Notes: generated from the letters alone by a model not told the origin. A stretch of 64,000 bases of DNA from Fen-1258 sp947085815 (GCA_947085815.1 CAMTXU010000014.1:1-64000), one strand, 5' to 3'; shown: positions 45,307-53,777, counted from the stretch's first letter. Numbers and translations are program-made.

Positions 45307-45343
45307 GATACTGGATACTAGGTACTAGATGCTCGATACTTGA
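45307..45343. repeat. Degenerate tandem repeat of GATACT/GGTACT units
   Basis: In the spacer before the hydrolase gene the sequence reads GATACTGGATACTAGGTACT followed by AGATGCTCGATACTTGATC, about five imperfect 7-8 bp units. Such strings are non-coding drift-prone repeats in many genomes. Confidence 0.5.
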
Positions 45344-45357
45344 TCTAATATCCGGCG

Positions 45358-45893
45358 TTATAGCTTGCTCGATTTGAGCTTTTCAAAACCTGCAAGTAAA
45401 TGTCTTCCGCGCGCTTTGATTGCGGGCGCACCGTTTAACATTTGCTTTTCGATTTCATCTTTTACACTCTTTAGCATCTTTTTATTTTTTAATGCATAGT
45501 TGGCGAGAGTCTGCATACACATCACTTTGACAATAATACTCTCCTCTTGATTAAGCCATGCGAAAAGATATTCCGAAGCATGTATCAATTCTTTCGGTGT
45601 GAGCTTAACATAGCCGAGCATCATAGCGACATGCCAGCGGACCTCCTTCTGCTCAAAGTGCTGCAAATTTTTAAGAATAATTTTTTTTTTTTCTGAATAT
45701 ACTCCGGATACATTTTACCAACTTTTTCAATCGCATCTGCACAACGAGCACGGATAACTTTATCTTTGTGAAAGATACCTTCGAAGACTTCATCGAATAG
45801 AAGAGGATCACTTGTTACTAAAGCAACAACTTCGTTTGATTTTCCGATGGAACGAAGATCATTACCTTTAAGCAGATCATAAATAGTAAGCAT
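45358..45893 (-). pseudogene. HEAT-repeat / DNA-alkylation-repair-like protein split by frameshift at A12
   Basis: Two frames joined at a twelve-A tract (plus-strand T run 45681-45692) make one protein. The upstream half runs MLTIYDLLKGNDLRSIGKS to YPEYIQKKKK. Adding one A lets it continue as IILKNLQHFEQKEVRWHVAM and on to the stop at 45358, about 178 residues of HEAT-like helices (VIRARCADAIEKVG, VRWHVAMMLGYVKL, VKVMCMQTLANYAL). As sequenced, the first frame ends at 45621. The slippery tract could allow transcriptional slippage or be a sequencing error. The gene starts 2 bp after the MOSC gene. Confidence 0.65.
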
Positions 45894-45895
45894 AT

Positions 45896-46702
45896 TTATT
45901 TTTTCTCAAGAACCTCTATCTCATCACCAACTTTAAGGGTGCCTGCTCCCTCGTGAATCAAATTCATCCCGAAAATTACTTTATTGTCAACAGTCCTATA
46001 AGTTGCCAGTGTCTTCAGCGGCTCCTCTTCTCTCTTTGCGGTATCCTGATCAACCGTGATTGCAGCACATCGAGAGCATGGTTTAACCGATTCAAAAATT
46101 ACATCACCAATTTTAATTTTTTTCCAGGTATCTTCTTCGTATGGTTTTCCACCAATGAAAACAAAATTCGGTCGAAAACGATTCATCGGCAGTTGAACTT
46201 TCAGTCTGGAATTTAAATCATCCAACGATTTTTGCCCGATGATCAAAAATGGAAATGCATCGGCAAAGCTTACTATTTCATTTAGAGCCGCATATGATCT
46301 ATTCACAAACCTTTCTGTTTCATCCGGCATAAAAACCATTCTGCATTTACAATCGAGCACATCGCTTAGCCATTCATCGGCATATTTTCCTACAAGAAAA
46401 GCGGTTACCAGGTCATCCCAAATATTTACAATAGTAGTCTCAAAAAGAGTGGATTTGATGGGAATAACTAGCGGTGATATTTCCTTTTTCTTATGACTCA
46501 AAATTAATTTGTTGTGACTGATTTTTACTTTTAACAAAGCCATTTGTGGATGAGTCCGTTGTGACAAAAATTTTTCGTCGCTATCAACTATCATCCATCT
46601 TCGATCGTATTTTAATCCGCGGTCAGTAACTTCCGCTTCGTTGAGAGATATTCCACCCAACGATTTAACGGGGTAGATATTTAGTTCGGTTAATGAGATC
46701 AT
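45896..46702 (-). CDS. MOSC domain molybdenum-cofactor protein (YcbX/mARC-like)
   Basis: This 268-residue protein has the MOSC N-terminal beta-barrel (LTELNIYPVKSLGGISLNEAEVTDRGLKYDRRWMIVD) and the MOSC domain with MNRFRPNFVFIGGKPYEEDTWKKIKIGD and the molybdenum-ligand Cys in SVKPCSRCAAITVDQ. Family members with a Moco reduce N-hydroxylated compounds. Likely cytosolic; the electron donor is not encoded nearby. Confidence 0.88.
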   Translation of the reverse strand: MISLTELNIYPVKSLGGISLNEAEVTDRGLKYDRRWMIVDSDEKFLSQRTHPQMALLKVKISHNKLILSHKKKEISPLVIPIKSTLFETTIVNIWDDLVTAFLVGKYADEWLSDVLDCKCRMVFMPDETERFVNRSYAALNEIVSFADAFPFLIIGQKSLDDLNSRLKVQLPMNRFRPNFVFIGGKPYEEDTWKKIKIGDVIFESVKPCSRCAAITVDQDTAKREEEPLKTLATYRTVDNKVIFGMNLIHEGAGTLKVGDEIEVLEKK

Positions 46703-46802
46703 ATTGTTAGTATTTGATTATTGTTGTCTATTTTTCCCGGATTAAATTATTTTGTATGGTTATGATGGTTATGATGTTTAATATCCAGTTTTATCATTAG
46801 AA

Positions 46803-47090
46803 TTATTTATGACTCAGATTTTGTTCAAAGAGTTTGAATATGCGCTTGTACTCATCTGTCCAACTGCCCGGTTCGGTAAATCCTTGACTTTCAACCGGAT
46901 AGACAGCTAACTCCCAATTGTTTTTTACAAGTTTCGGTGATGGTGCGCTATCTTCATAACGCATCCATTCAATTTTATATGGACTTGTATCGTAGCCGGA
47001 ACAATACAATTTGAAGTCAGGAAGAAAAGTTTCGCCTTCGCGTTTTACTTTGGTGGGAATTCCAAGATGATGGTATTTAAATGTGGACAC
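46803..47090 (-). CDS. Possible chimeric ORF: VOC-like N-terminus, peptidase-S9-like C-terminus
   Basis: It starts at a GTG (47090), 95 aa. Residues 1-55 (FKYHHLGIPTKVKREGETFL ... YKIEWMRYEDSAPSPKL) look like the first half of a VOC-type protein. Residues 57-95 (NWELAVYPVESQGFTEPGSW, then TDEYKRIFKLFEQNL) instead look like the last helix-strand and catalytic-His region of an S9 prolyl oligopeptidase, with Gln where the His usually lies. The change falls near 46922. It may be a deletion-fusion remnant. Confidence in two-family origin is moderate; no database search was possible. Confidence 0.55.
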   Translation of the reverse strand: MSTFKYHHLGIPTKVKREGETFLPDFKLYCSGYDTSPYKIEWMRYEDSAPSPKLVKNNWELAVYPVESQGFTEPGSWTDEYKRIFKLFEQNLSHK

Positions 47091-47182
47091 CGTATTTCAC
47101 TAATTATTGATTGAATATGAATCGCTAGTGCGTCAATTTAGTAAAAAGAAATCGATTCGGGTAGAGTGTCACATAAATGTTT

Positions 47183-48040
47183 TTAAAATGAAACTGTTGC
47201 GCCCAACGATAAAGAAAATGATCTTTTTAAACCGTCTAAGTTTACATCCCTCTTAATAAACGGCAGTGCAACGACTGCGTTGAGTCTAAATGATTCGGAT
47301 ATGTTTTTTGATATTCTTCCTAGCAAATTTACTTGAAGCTGATCACTTCCGCTAACATTGATAAATTCTGGTCCGGAGAGAATGCTGCTTTTGGATAAAA
47401 CGGAAGATTCCTCTATTCGTTTTATGATCAAGACTTCACCGCCGATTGTTAAATCATTTTGAAATTTTTCAGTATAGCCAGCTCTGACAAGGAAATCGTC
47501 TCCTCTTTTAAGTCGGTTAAGGCTATTATCGCTCCGTCCACCACTAATCTGATATCCAACACCAAAAGAAAAATTATTTATAGAATAGTCTATCCCCAAT
47601 AGGATGTCATTCGTTCCTAATCCGGTTTGGTAAGCCTGGGGTAACTTTTTTTCATTTACTTTTCCGGTCGCTAATTTTATCCCAACATTTAAGCCAATAC
47701 TTGATCCAATTGAAGTTTGTACATTCCTTTTCAGATTTACCAATAGATCACCAACACCGTTTACAGTGCCCAATGGACCATCAATGAAATTATATGGAAC
47801 CGATAAATCGAGATCGAATTCATCAAATATCTGAAAACGGGTGGATATTTTTACCGAGCTGAATTTAAGATCATCTGGTTTACCGCTCGTTCCATAAGAA
47901 TATAAAACTAAAACCGTGTGATCCGTTTTTTGTAAATGATCTCCGCCGCCTAAACTGCAGATTCCGGCGTCTGAACATTGAGCAGATACTTTTATTTGAA
48001 CGATTAGAATCACCATGAGAATAAAAATTATTTTTTTCAT
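47183..48040 (-). CDS. Predicted outer-membrane beta-barrel protein, end of Hvf-like operon
   Basis: This 285-residue protein has a signal peptide (KKIIFILMVILIVQIKVSAQ) followed by CSDAGICSLG at the mature N-terminus, then repeated amphipathic beta-strands (VKISTRFQIFDEFDLDLSVP, LNVGIKLATGKVN, FSFGVGYQISGG) ending with an aromatic SLGATVSF. It fits an outer-membrane barrel of the MetA/transporter type. It follows the Omp28-like gene by 29 bp, at the 3' end of the operon starting near 54642. Substrate unknown; metal or metallopeptide export is a guess. Confidence 0.7.
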   Translation of the reverse strand: MKKIIFILMVILIVQIKVSAQCSDAGICSLGGGDHLQKTDHTVLVLYSYGTSGKPDDLKFSSVKISTRFQIFDEFDLDLSVPYNFIDGPLGTVNGVGDLLVNLKRNVQTSIGSSIGLNVGIKLATGKVNEKKLPQAYQTGLGTNDILLGIDYSINNFSFGVGYQISGGRSDNSLNRLKRGDDFLVRAGYTEKFQNDLTIGGEVLIIKRIEESSVLSKSSILSGPEFINVSGSDQLQVNLLGRISKNISESFRLNAVVALPFIKRDVNLDGLKRSFSLSLGATVSF

Positions 48041-48069
48041 TTTATTTACCCTTATTTTTTTCGAAAATT

Positions 48070-49089
48070 TTACTTCAGCAGCAGCATCTTGTTGAAGCGG
48101 CTTTTACTGCCGGACTTCAACTCATAGAAATAAATTCCGCTAGATAAGCCTGTTCCGTTAAATGTTACATTATGAACGCCTTCCGACTTAAAATCGTTTA
48201 CAAGTGTTGCTACAACATTACCCAGTATATCATAAACTTTCAAAGAAATATTCCCCGCTTCTGGCAGCTCGTATTTTATGAGAGTTGTGGGATTAAAAGG
48301 ATTTGGATAGTTCTGTTGCAGAGTGAATGATGAAGGAACTGTAGAACTCTTCTCGCTCACATCTGTTACCGTGAATGCCGAATAAGAGATAAACTCAGAC
48401 TGCACGACTTCCCGTGTACTATTCTTCTGAACAAATACAACTATACCGAGATTTTCTTTTATGTAGTTAGGAGAGAGTAGAATAGTCGAATTAATTTTCT
48501 GTGAGACCGAGGTAATGGGCTTTCCATTAGAGCTACCGCTAATTAATCTCATAACATTTTTATGATAGCTAATGCCGTTTCGTCCGAAATAATTTACATT
48601 CTCCACCAAAATAAATTGTATGGTGAGATCACCCGCATTATAATTTTGAGATACGGAGATATCCGCCGCTATATTTAATGTGTTCTCATTTTTTATCCCC
48701 GTGAGTTTTATGTTGATCGGCGATTTTACGGCAAGCCTGTTGTCAATTAAACCCGACCATTGACTATAGTTTGTTGAAGCAATGGTTCCGTCAAAAAATG
48801 TTTGCGGTGTTCCGCTGAATGGTCCGTAAAAACTATTTCTTGCGGCAGCGTCCTGAGTATTTGCAACATTTAACTGATCATCTGGATATGGAAAATTCAT
48901 ATGGTAATATATTAGTTTTACTCTGCTTGCCTTTTGACTCGACGATAAGTATGAATCAATGGCGCTGTGAGCCGCTGGACATAAGACGCAATGTGAATTT
49001 GTCAAAACTTCGACGAGAATATTCCTATCATATTCCTGCGCAAAAAGGATGAATGGAATTAATAAAAGTATTAATATATTTTTTTTCAT
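48070..49089 (-). CDS. Omp28-like secreted thioredoxin-fold protein with T9SS sorting domain
   Basis: A signal peptide (KKNILILLLIPFILFAQE) precedes a thioredoxin-like Omp28 domain with CVLC (C34, C37) in VEVLTNSHCVLCPAAHSAI, a beta-sandwich middle, and a C-terminal T9SS type A domain (about 255-339). The T9SS domain has LQQNYPNPFNPTTLIKYELP and ends GIYFYELKSGSKSRFNKMLL. It should be exported through the outer membrane and anchored on the cell surface. Its place in the copper-peptide operon suggests a surface thiol or metal-binding role, which is inference. Confidence 0.85.
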   Translation of the reverse strand: MKKNILILLLIPFILFAQEYDRNILVEVLTNSHCVLCPAAHSAIDSYLSSSQKASRVKLIYYHMNFPYPDDQLNVANTQDAAARNSFYGPFSGTPQTFFDGTIASTNYSQWSGLIDNRLAVKSPINIKLTGIKNENTLNIAADISVSQNYNAGDLTIQFILVENVNYFGRNGISYHKNVMRLISGSSNGKPITSVSQKINSTILLSPNYIKENLGIVVFVQKNSTREVVQSEFISYSAFTVTDVSEKSSTVPSSFTLQQNYPNPFNPTTLIKYELPEAGNISLKVYDILGNVVATLVNDFKSEGVHNVTFNGTGLSSGIYFYELKSGSKSRFNKMLLLK

Positions 49090-49098
49090 GGCTTCCTC

Positions 49099-50697
49099 TT
49101 AAAAATTACTTAACAATGTTATTCTAACTCCCTCAAATGGTTGAATATAGCGGCACACTCCGTTAGAACAAGTCTGCCCGCCTCGCTCTCTTCCATAAGA
49201 AATTGAAATGTTTTGAGAGCCCGAGATTCTATATCCCCCTTCAATTGTGAACCAATCTTTTTTCCCCGAGACTTCGTTTTTATTTGTAGTAAACTCGTAC
49301 CTAAGACCAAGCATATATTTAGAATAGACGCTGTTTATTACCGAGATATAATGATTTGAAAATTCATTTTGATCCGTATTGAAGTTATCGGACACCGATT
49401 CGTATTCATATTGAATTGTTGTAGAGTAATCATCTGATATTACACGCTGAAGAAACAACGGAAGAACCGTTGATCTAATTTTATGTGTTCCATTTTCTCC
49501 GGTAAAGTCGTTATAAGTTACTTTTGATCGGCCGGCTACTCCAAGTGAAAATTCTGTTAATCTGTTGAGCTCGTGGTTGACTATAATAGAAAATTCTCTG
49601 AAGGGAGAATATTTGTCTTCCGCAGACGGAATGAAATTTCCCGTTCTTACTTCTTTACTAAACGAAAAACTGTTTTGATTGAAATGATAGAAATTATGCC
49701 GGCTCGCGGTGCTTCCGTTGAAATTCAGATGCGTATTCTCATTAATAGAATAGAACAGTTCCAGCTGCAATCCAACTTCATCATTAAAATCAACTTCATG
49801 AATAGACCGTGATAGAAATAAACTGCTCTGTTCTTTCATCACTATCGGTGGATTTTGAAACGGCAGCATTCTTGTTGCCCGGGTAAAATCATAACGCTCA
49901 AACGGATCACGTTCATCAAAAAGATAATTTTTATAATCAATCGCAAAATCAAAACCAGAGAAGTAAAAATTCATCAACGAATAAATTCCAAATCCATTAG
50001 ATGAATTTCCGTTTTCAAGACTGGTCCATTTGTGGGAGAAATCCGTCAACCAACTGAAGCTACCGCTGTTAAGAGATAGATAGACCTCACCAATTTGGGC
50101 ATGGAGTTCATCAGAAGTTTGATGCCGTTCTATTTTTCCATTTGCACTTACATATGATATTCCTATAGAAATTGCTTTGCTGAAATCATATTCTGATTTT
50201 CCCCCAAGCAAAGTATAATTTTCGGTTCTATAAAAACTAGTTGAGTCCGTGATATTTATCTTTCCGTAAAGCAAAGTTGTCTTGATATTTTCATAATTAT
50301 ATTTTGCTTTTATTCCATCCAGCCATGTATCATAAGCAATTCCTCTATTTTCAAATAGATTAATCGCTAATCCCCTGCCAAAAAGTTCTGATAAATTTCC
50401 TAACCGCAGGTCCAAATCATCTCCTTTATATTCAACATAGCGGCGACTGATCCCTTTAAAACTTTTTCCTATTTCTGGGGGATTGTCATATAAAAGCCGT
50501 GCGCCTAGAGTAAAATATTCCGGCAGACTTAGTCTCATGTCGGTGAGATTTTCTAAATATTTGAAGTTATTGCTTAGTGAGCCTATCGACCTTTTGCCGC
50601 TTCCATAACGAAAAAGGTTTGATGCGCTAAAATCAATTTGGGCATTTGTTTGTGTGATAATTAAAATAGAAAATATGTAAAAATATTTCTTCCACAT
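49099..50697 (-). CDS. Predicted outer-membrane beta-barrel (DUF6029-like)
   Basis: This 532-residue protein has a signal peptide (WKKYFYIFSILIITQTNAQ) and many alternating beta-strands with aromatic girdles (LGARLLYDNPPEIGKSFKGI, NLSELFGRGLAINLFENRGI, DWFTIEGGYRISGSQNISISYGRERGG), ending in VRITLLSNF. The size and pattern suit a 16-22-strand barrel resembling DUF6029. It starts 1 bp after the TlpA gene stop, in the Hvf-like operon. Near its C-terminus is a CSNGVC pair. A role in passing peptide or metal through the outer membrane is possible. Confidence 0.75.
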   Translation of the reverse strand: MWKKYFYIFSILIITQTNAQIDFSASNLFRYGSGKRSIGSLSNNFKYLENLTDMRLSLPEYFTLGARLLYDNPPEIGKSFKGISRRYVEYKGDDLDLRLGNLSELFGRGLAINLFENRGIAYDTWLDGIKAKYNYENIKTTLLYGKINITDSTSFYRTENYTLLGGKSEYDFSKAISIGISYVSANGKIERHQTSDELHAQIGEVYLSLNSGSFSWLTDFSHKWTSLENGNSSNGFGIYSLMNFYFSGFDFAIDYKNYLFDERDPFERYDFTRATRMLPFQNPPIVMKEQSSLFLSRSIHEVDFNDEVGLQLELFYSINENTHLNFNGSTASRHNFYHFNQNSFSFSKEVRTGNFIPSAEDKYSPFREFSIIVNHELNRLTEFSLGVAGRSKVTYNDFTGENGTHKIRSTVLPLFLQRVISDDYSTTIQYEYESVSDNFNTDQNEFSNHYISVINSVYSKYMLGLRYEFTTNKNEVSGKKDWFTIEGGYRISGSQNISISYGRERGGQTCSNGVCRYIQPFEGVRITLLSNF

Positions 50698-51186
50698 TCA
50701 TTTCTCAGTGAGGGTTTTAATAATTTCCTTTTCAAGCTCATCTTCATCGCCGGGTAAATATCCGGTATGCCTATAAACAATTCTACCACTCCTATCAAAT
50801 AACAAGGAAAGTGGAATTGCCTGTACGTTGAACATTTCTGAATATTCTTTCTCAAGATCAAGCGCAATCATAAAATTAAGTCCGTTTGATTTTACGAACG
50901 ATTTTACTTTTCCGCTGCTCCTTGGAGTATCCTGATTTATAGCAAGTATACTAAATCCTTCCGAATGATATTTCTCATACAGTCCGTTCAAGGCTTTCAT
51001 TTCGGAGAGACAGGGCTTACACCACAGAGCCCAAAATGTAACAAGCGCTGGTCCGTTTGAATAGACTTCGCTCAGTTTTACTTTTTCATCATTTAGCAGC
51101 GAGATCGAAAAATCGTTTTTGTTTTGTCCATATTGCTGAGTAAACGCCGCCAATAATAAACATATAATTATCAGTTTTGATTTCAT
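50698..51186 (-). CDS. TlpA-like exported thioredoxin
   Basis: I prefer the ATG at 51186 (MKSKLIIICLLLAAFTQQYG) over an upstream TTG at 51195. The 162-residue protein has a signal peptide, a TlpA/AhpC-TSA-type thioredoxin fold with active site WCKPC (C56, C59) in FWALWCKPCLSEMKALNGLY, and cis-Pro VQAIPLSLLFD. It would reduce or shuffle periplasmic thiols. In the operon it may keep precursor or maturation cysteines reduced. Its stop touches the next start (TGAATG). Confidence 0.88.
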   Translation of the reverse strand: MKSKLIIICLLLAAFTQQYGQNKNDFSISLLNDEKVKLSEVYSNGPALVTFWALWCKPCLSEMKALNGLYEKYHSEGFSILAINQDTPRSSGKVKSFVKSNGLNFMIALDLEKEYSEMFNVQAIPLSLLFDRSGRIVYRHTGYLPGDEDELEKEIIKTLTEK

Positions 51187-51212
51187 GATGTCCAAATATT
51201 TTTAATGAATTG

Positions 51213-51668
51213 TTAATTTCTTTTTAGATAACGATTGAGATTAAAATCTGCACTAATTCTTCCGGCGCCGTTAAACAACAGAACAAGAAGCATAATCATG
51301 TAATAGAGCGGAATCTCAAAACCATTATTGCCCGCCTCAAAACCGCTGCTAAGATGAACCGTTACAATCGCAACAATCATTGTAATTATCAATGGAATGG
51401 AAATCATCCGCGTTGCTAATCCGAGCGTCAGCAATACAACTCCGGCGGCTTCCGTCGAGGCTGCAATATAAGTACTCAACGCCGGCATAGGAATTCCCAG
51501 CGATTCAAACCATTCCGCTACTCCCGAAATGTTTTGCCATTTCATCGTGGCTGTTGAATAAAATCCGTAGGCGAGAACCAATCGAATTAACAGAAGAGGT
51601 AAATCTTTTGCCTTTTCTATTTTCTCTACAACACTCGAATATAATCTTATCGCTTTGCTATTTATCAT
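51213..51668 (-). CDS. DoxX family membrane protein (HvfD/BufD-like)
   Basis: This 151-residue protein has four hydrophobic segments (LPLLLIRLVLAYGFYSTATM, VVLLTLGLATRMISIPLIIT, MIVAIVTVHLSSG, LYYMIMLLVLLFNGAG) and the DoxX pattern. It is the fourth member of HvfABCD/bufferin/gig loci, where a DoxX protein sits beside DUF692 and DUF2063. Its role is probably in the inner membrane with maturation or electron transfer. It overlaps the DUF2063 gene by ATGA. Confidence 0.85.
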   Translation of the reverse strand: MINSKAIRLYSSVVEKIEKAKDLPLLLIRLVLAYGFYSTATMKWQNISGVAEWFESLGIPMPALSTYIAASTEAAGVVLLTLGLATRMISIPLIITMIVAIVTVHLSSGFEAGNNGFEIPLYYMIMLLVLLFNGAGRISADFNLNRYLKRN

Positions 51669-52423
51669 TTTCTAAATCCTAGAATAAATTGTTTGTTTTT
51701 TAACTCCTCAAAAAGGGGAAGAGAGTTTTCTAATAATGTTTGGTAATCGATGTTAAAAATTTTTTCCGCTTCTTTCAAAACATTTTTTAGAGATTGCGCC
51801 TCAGTATTAATTTTTTCAATAGCCCAAGTGAAGAAGATAGATAGATTGATGAATTGAATCATCCCGCTCTCCTGCTCTCTGAAAATAAGCACAAAATATT
51901 CACCTTTATCTGTATCAATTATTTGGTTCGGGTTTTTAAGATGGACCGGGTAACTTAATCTCAACAATTTAAATTCCGGATTGAATGCAATTATATCGTT
52001 TTCCCATGAACCGTCCGATTTTGTTTCGGGAATCAATTTATCTTCCATCATATACAATTCAACTTCCATCCACTCAAACAATAACAACTCTGTTAAAAAT
52101 GGATATTTGCTTTTGAGATCGCTCTTGCCGCTTTCTATAAACTGATAGAATTCGAACGGCATCCTCCAAACGGATGTCGATTGACAAGCGTGATTACTGA
52201 AAAACATCTGAACAGTTTCATTCCATTCATCTTCGTCAAGAAGATCGTAGGTCAAAGGATACGCAGATTGAAGAGTGTCATCGATTACATTGAATACTAA
52301 TCTGCGGTAAGTGTGTACTCGGTTATCAGTTAATCCTTTTAAAGGAAGCAAGCCGCCGGTTCTGCAATAATTTGCCAGTCGGCTCTGTTGAATGACGGTA
52401 TCTTCACGCAAGAGATCGTTCAT
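51665..52423 (-). CDS. DUF2063 RiPP partner protein (HvfC/BufC-like)
   Basis: I start it at the ATG at 52423 (MNDLLREDTVIQQSRLANYCRTG), which has a strong AAGGAGG site nine bases upstream inside the DUF692 gene. The 252-residue protein has the DUF2063 N-terminal helical domain (YRRLVFNVIDDTLQSAYPLTYDLLDEDEWN, HACQSTSVWRMPFEFYQFIE). In the family this partner presents the precursor peptide to the DUF692/MNIO enzyme. It overlaps both neighbours. Confidence 0.87.
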   Translation of the reverse strand: MNDLLREDTVIQQSRLANYCRTGGLLPLKGLTDNRVHTYRRLVFNVIDDTLQSAYPLTYDLLDEDEWNETVQMFFSNHACQSTSVWRMPFEFYQFIESGKSDLKSKYPFLTELLLFEWMEVELYMMEDKLIPETKSDGSWENDIIAFNPEFKLLRLSYPVHLKNPNQIIDTDKGEYFVLIFREQESGMIQFINLSIFFTWAIEKINTEAQSLKNVLKEAEKIFNIDYQTLLENSLPLFEELKNKQFILGFRK

Positions 52424-53249
52424 AAGACCACGCCTCCTTACAAATATTATCAAGTCTGTTTAATTCATACTGAAGTTCATTCAGTTCCGGAATATTAAAA
52501 TCTCTTTCAAGCAGAACCGGAACCGGGCGCGGAAGTTTCTTTACCGTGAAATCGAATAGTTCGTAAACCGGATCGATAATCGGTTCGCCGTGTGTATCTA
52601 TGATTAGATCGGGTGCAACTTGCTCGTGACCTGCCACGTGAATGTACTCAACCTTATCTAGCGGAAGATTTTCTATAAATTCCTTTTCGTTATAGTTGTG
52701 ATTGAATGCGTTCACATAGATATTGTTTACATCAAGCAAGAGATTGCAGTCTGCCTCTTCAATAATAGAGTTGATAAATTCAACTTCACTCATCTCTGCA
52801 GCAACCGGCGTATAGTATGAAACTATTTCGATTGCTATCTTTCTTTCAAGAAAATCCTGAACCCCTTTGATTCTTTGTGAAATATGCTTAACAGCATCCC
52901 ATCTGAATGGAATAGGAAGAAGATCGTACAAATGCGCGTTATCGCACTTTGAATAACTCAAATGTTCAGAATATATTTTAATATCATGCTCATGTAAAAA
53001 CTCTTTCACGCTTTTAAGAAAATCCCAGTCGAGAGGATCCGGGCTGCCTATTGAGAGGGATAATCCGTGTGAATAGATCGGATATTTTTCTGCGGATTTC
53101 TTAAAAACTTTTTTCCAGTATCCGCCAATTCCCATCCAGTTTTCAGGCGCTACTTCAATAAATGAAGGAGTTAATTCTTTCCCTTCAAGAAATTCTTCCG
53201 CAAAATCTTTTCTAAAACCAATCCCAACATGTTCAATATTATTTTTCAT
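52404..53249 (-). CDS. DUF692/MNIO multinuclear iron enzyme (HvfB/BufB-like)
   Basis: I start it at the ATG at 53249 (a TTG at 53255 is possible). The 281-residue TIM-barrel has the MNIO metal-ligand motifs: GIGFR, FIEVAPENWM, SHGLSLSIG, SEHLSYS, IEIVSYY, LLLDVNNIYVNAFNH, YIHVAGHE, DTHGEPI and LERDFNIPE. MNIO enzymes oxidise peptide cysteines to oxazolone/thioamide or thiooxazole using two or three irons and O2. An Asn usual after the Glu of the fifth motif is Ile here (EIVSYY), which may be neutral. The precursor gene is 66 bp upstream. Confidence 0.9.
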   Translation of the reverse strand: MKNNIEHVGIGFRKDFAEEFLEGKELTPSFIEVAPENWMGIGGYWKKVFKKSAEKYPIYSHGLSLSIGSPDPLDWDFLKSVKEFLHEHDIKIYSEHLSYSKCDNAHLYDLLPIPFRWDAVKHISQRIKGVQDFLERKIAIEIVSYYTPVAAEMSEVEFINSIIEEADCNLLLDVNNIYVNAFNHNYNEKEFIENLPLDKVEYIHVAGHEQVAPDLIIDTHGEPIIDPVYELFDFTVKKLPRPVPVLLERDFNIPELNELQYELNRLDNICKEAWSYERSLA

Positions 53250-53271
53250 AATCAATTACCATAATGAAAGT

Positions 53272-53301
53272 TTGAGGCTCTCAACTAAATGAAAGCCTCA
53301 A
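53272..53301 (-). promoter_or_regulatory. 11-bp stem hairpin between precursor and MNIO genes
   Basis: On the minus strand TTGAGGCTTTC and GAGAGCCTCAA pair over 11 positions (one G-U) around the 8-nt loop ATTTAGTT. It starts 13 nt after the precursor stop. No T-tract follows, so it is probably not a full terminator. It may stabilise or process the precursor mRNA so that peptide exceeds enzyme, a common arrangement in RiPP operons. Confidence 0.55.
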
Positions 53302-53314
53302 TAGTTAAATAAAT

Positions 53315-53728
53315 TTACTTTTTAGGTGCGGCTTGTTTTTCGGCTGGCGTAGATTCTTTCATTTCTTTCTTTTCCATCGATTTTCCCTCCATCTTTTTGT
53401 CGCCGCATTTTCCTTCTCCGCATTTGCCCTCTTTGGCTTTGCTTTCCATCTTTTTATCGCCGCACTTAGCGTCTTTAGCTTTATCGTTAGGTCCGGCTTT
53501 CTTCTCTGTATTACTTTCACTTTTGCTTCCACATTTCATATCTAAATTGCGTTCCGGCGAAGTGTTTAATAAGGAAGTTCGAAGTTCCGCGCCCGAGCCG
53601 AGACTGCCAAAATCAAATAGCGTCTTAGCGCTTATGTTATTGACAGCTCCTAAGCCGAGCAATGAGCCTGCTACGATTGAGCCGGTTACAAAAATATGCT
53701 TTACGAGATTTTTATTTTGGTTTTCCAT
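53315..53728 (-). CDS. RiPP precursor with KCG motifs (HvfA/bufferin-like, low-complexity protein)
   Basis: This 137-residue protein has a signal-like hydrophobic segment (HIFVTGSIVAGSLLGLGA, residues 11-28) and a Lys/Glu/Ser/Gly-rich low-complexity tail. It has exactly four Cys, at 66, 89, 103 and 108, all in KCG; the last two form EGKCGEGKCGDKK. EGKCG is the core motif of HvfA, whose Cys the MNIO enzyme converts to Cu(I)-binding oxazolone/thioamide groups. The leader and tail would be exported. AAAGGAT ribosome-binding site; a candidate ECF promoter lies upstream at about 53778-53803. Confidence 0.88.
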   Translation of the reverse strand: MENQNKNLVKHIFVTGSIVAGSLLGLGAVNNISAKTLFDFGSLGSGAELRTSLLNTSPERNLDMKCGSKSESNTEKKAGPNDKAKDAKCGDKKMESKAKEGKCGEGKCGDKKMEGKSMEKKEMKESTPAEKQAAPKK

Positions 53729-53777
53729 TTGTGAATCCTTTTGTAAGAGTTAATAAAATTTGATTGTCACTTATAAA

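Noticed and set aside
53397..53753. 118-codon frame opposite the RiPP precursor
   Set aside because: Antisense to the low-complexity precursor; its Ser/Leu/Pro richness mirrors the Lys/Glu/Gly codons of the real gene.
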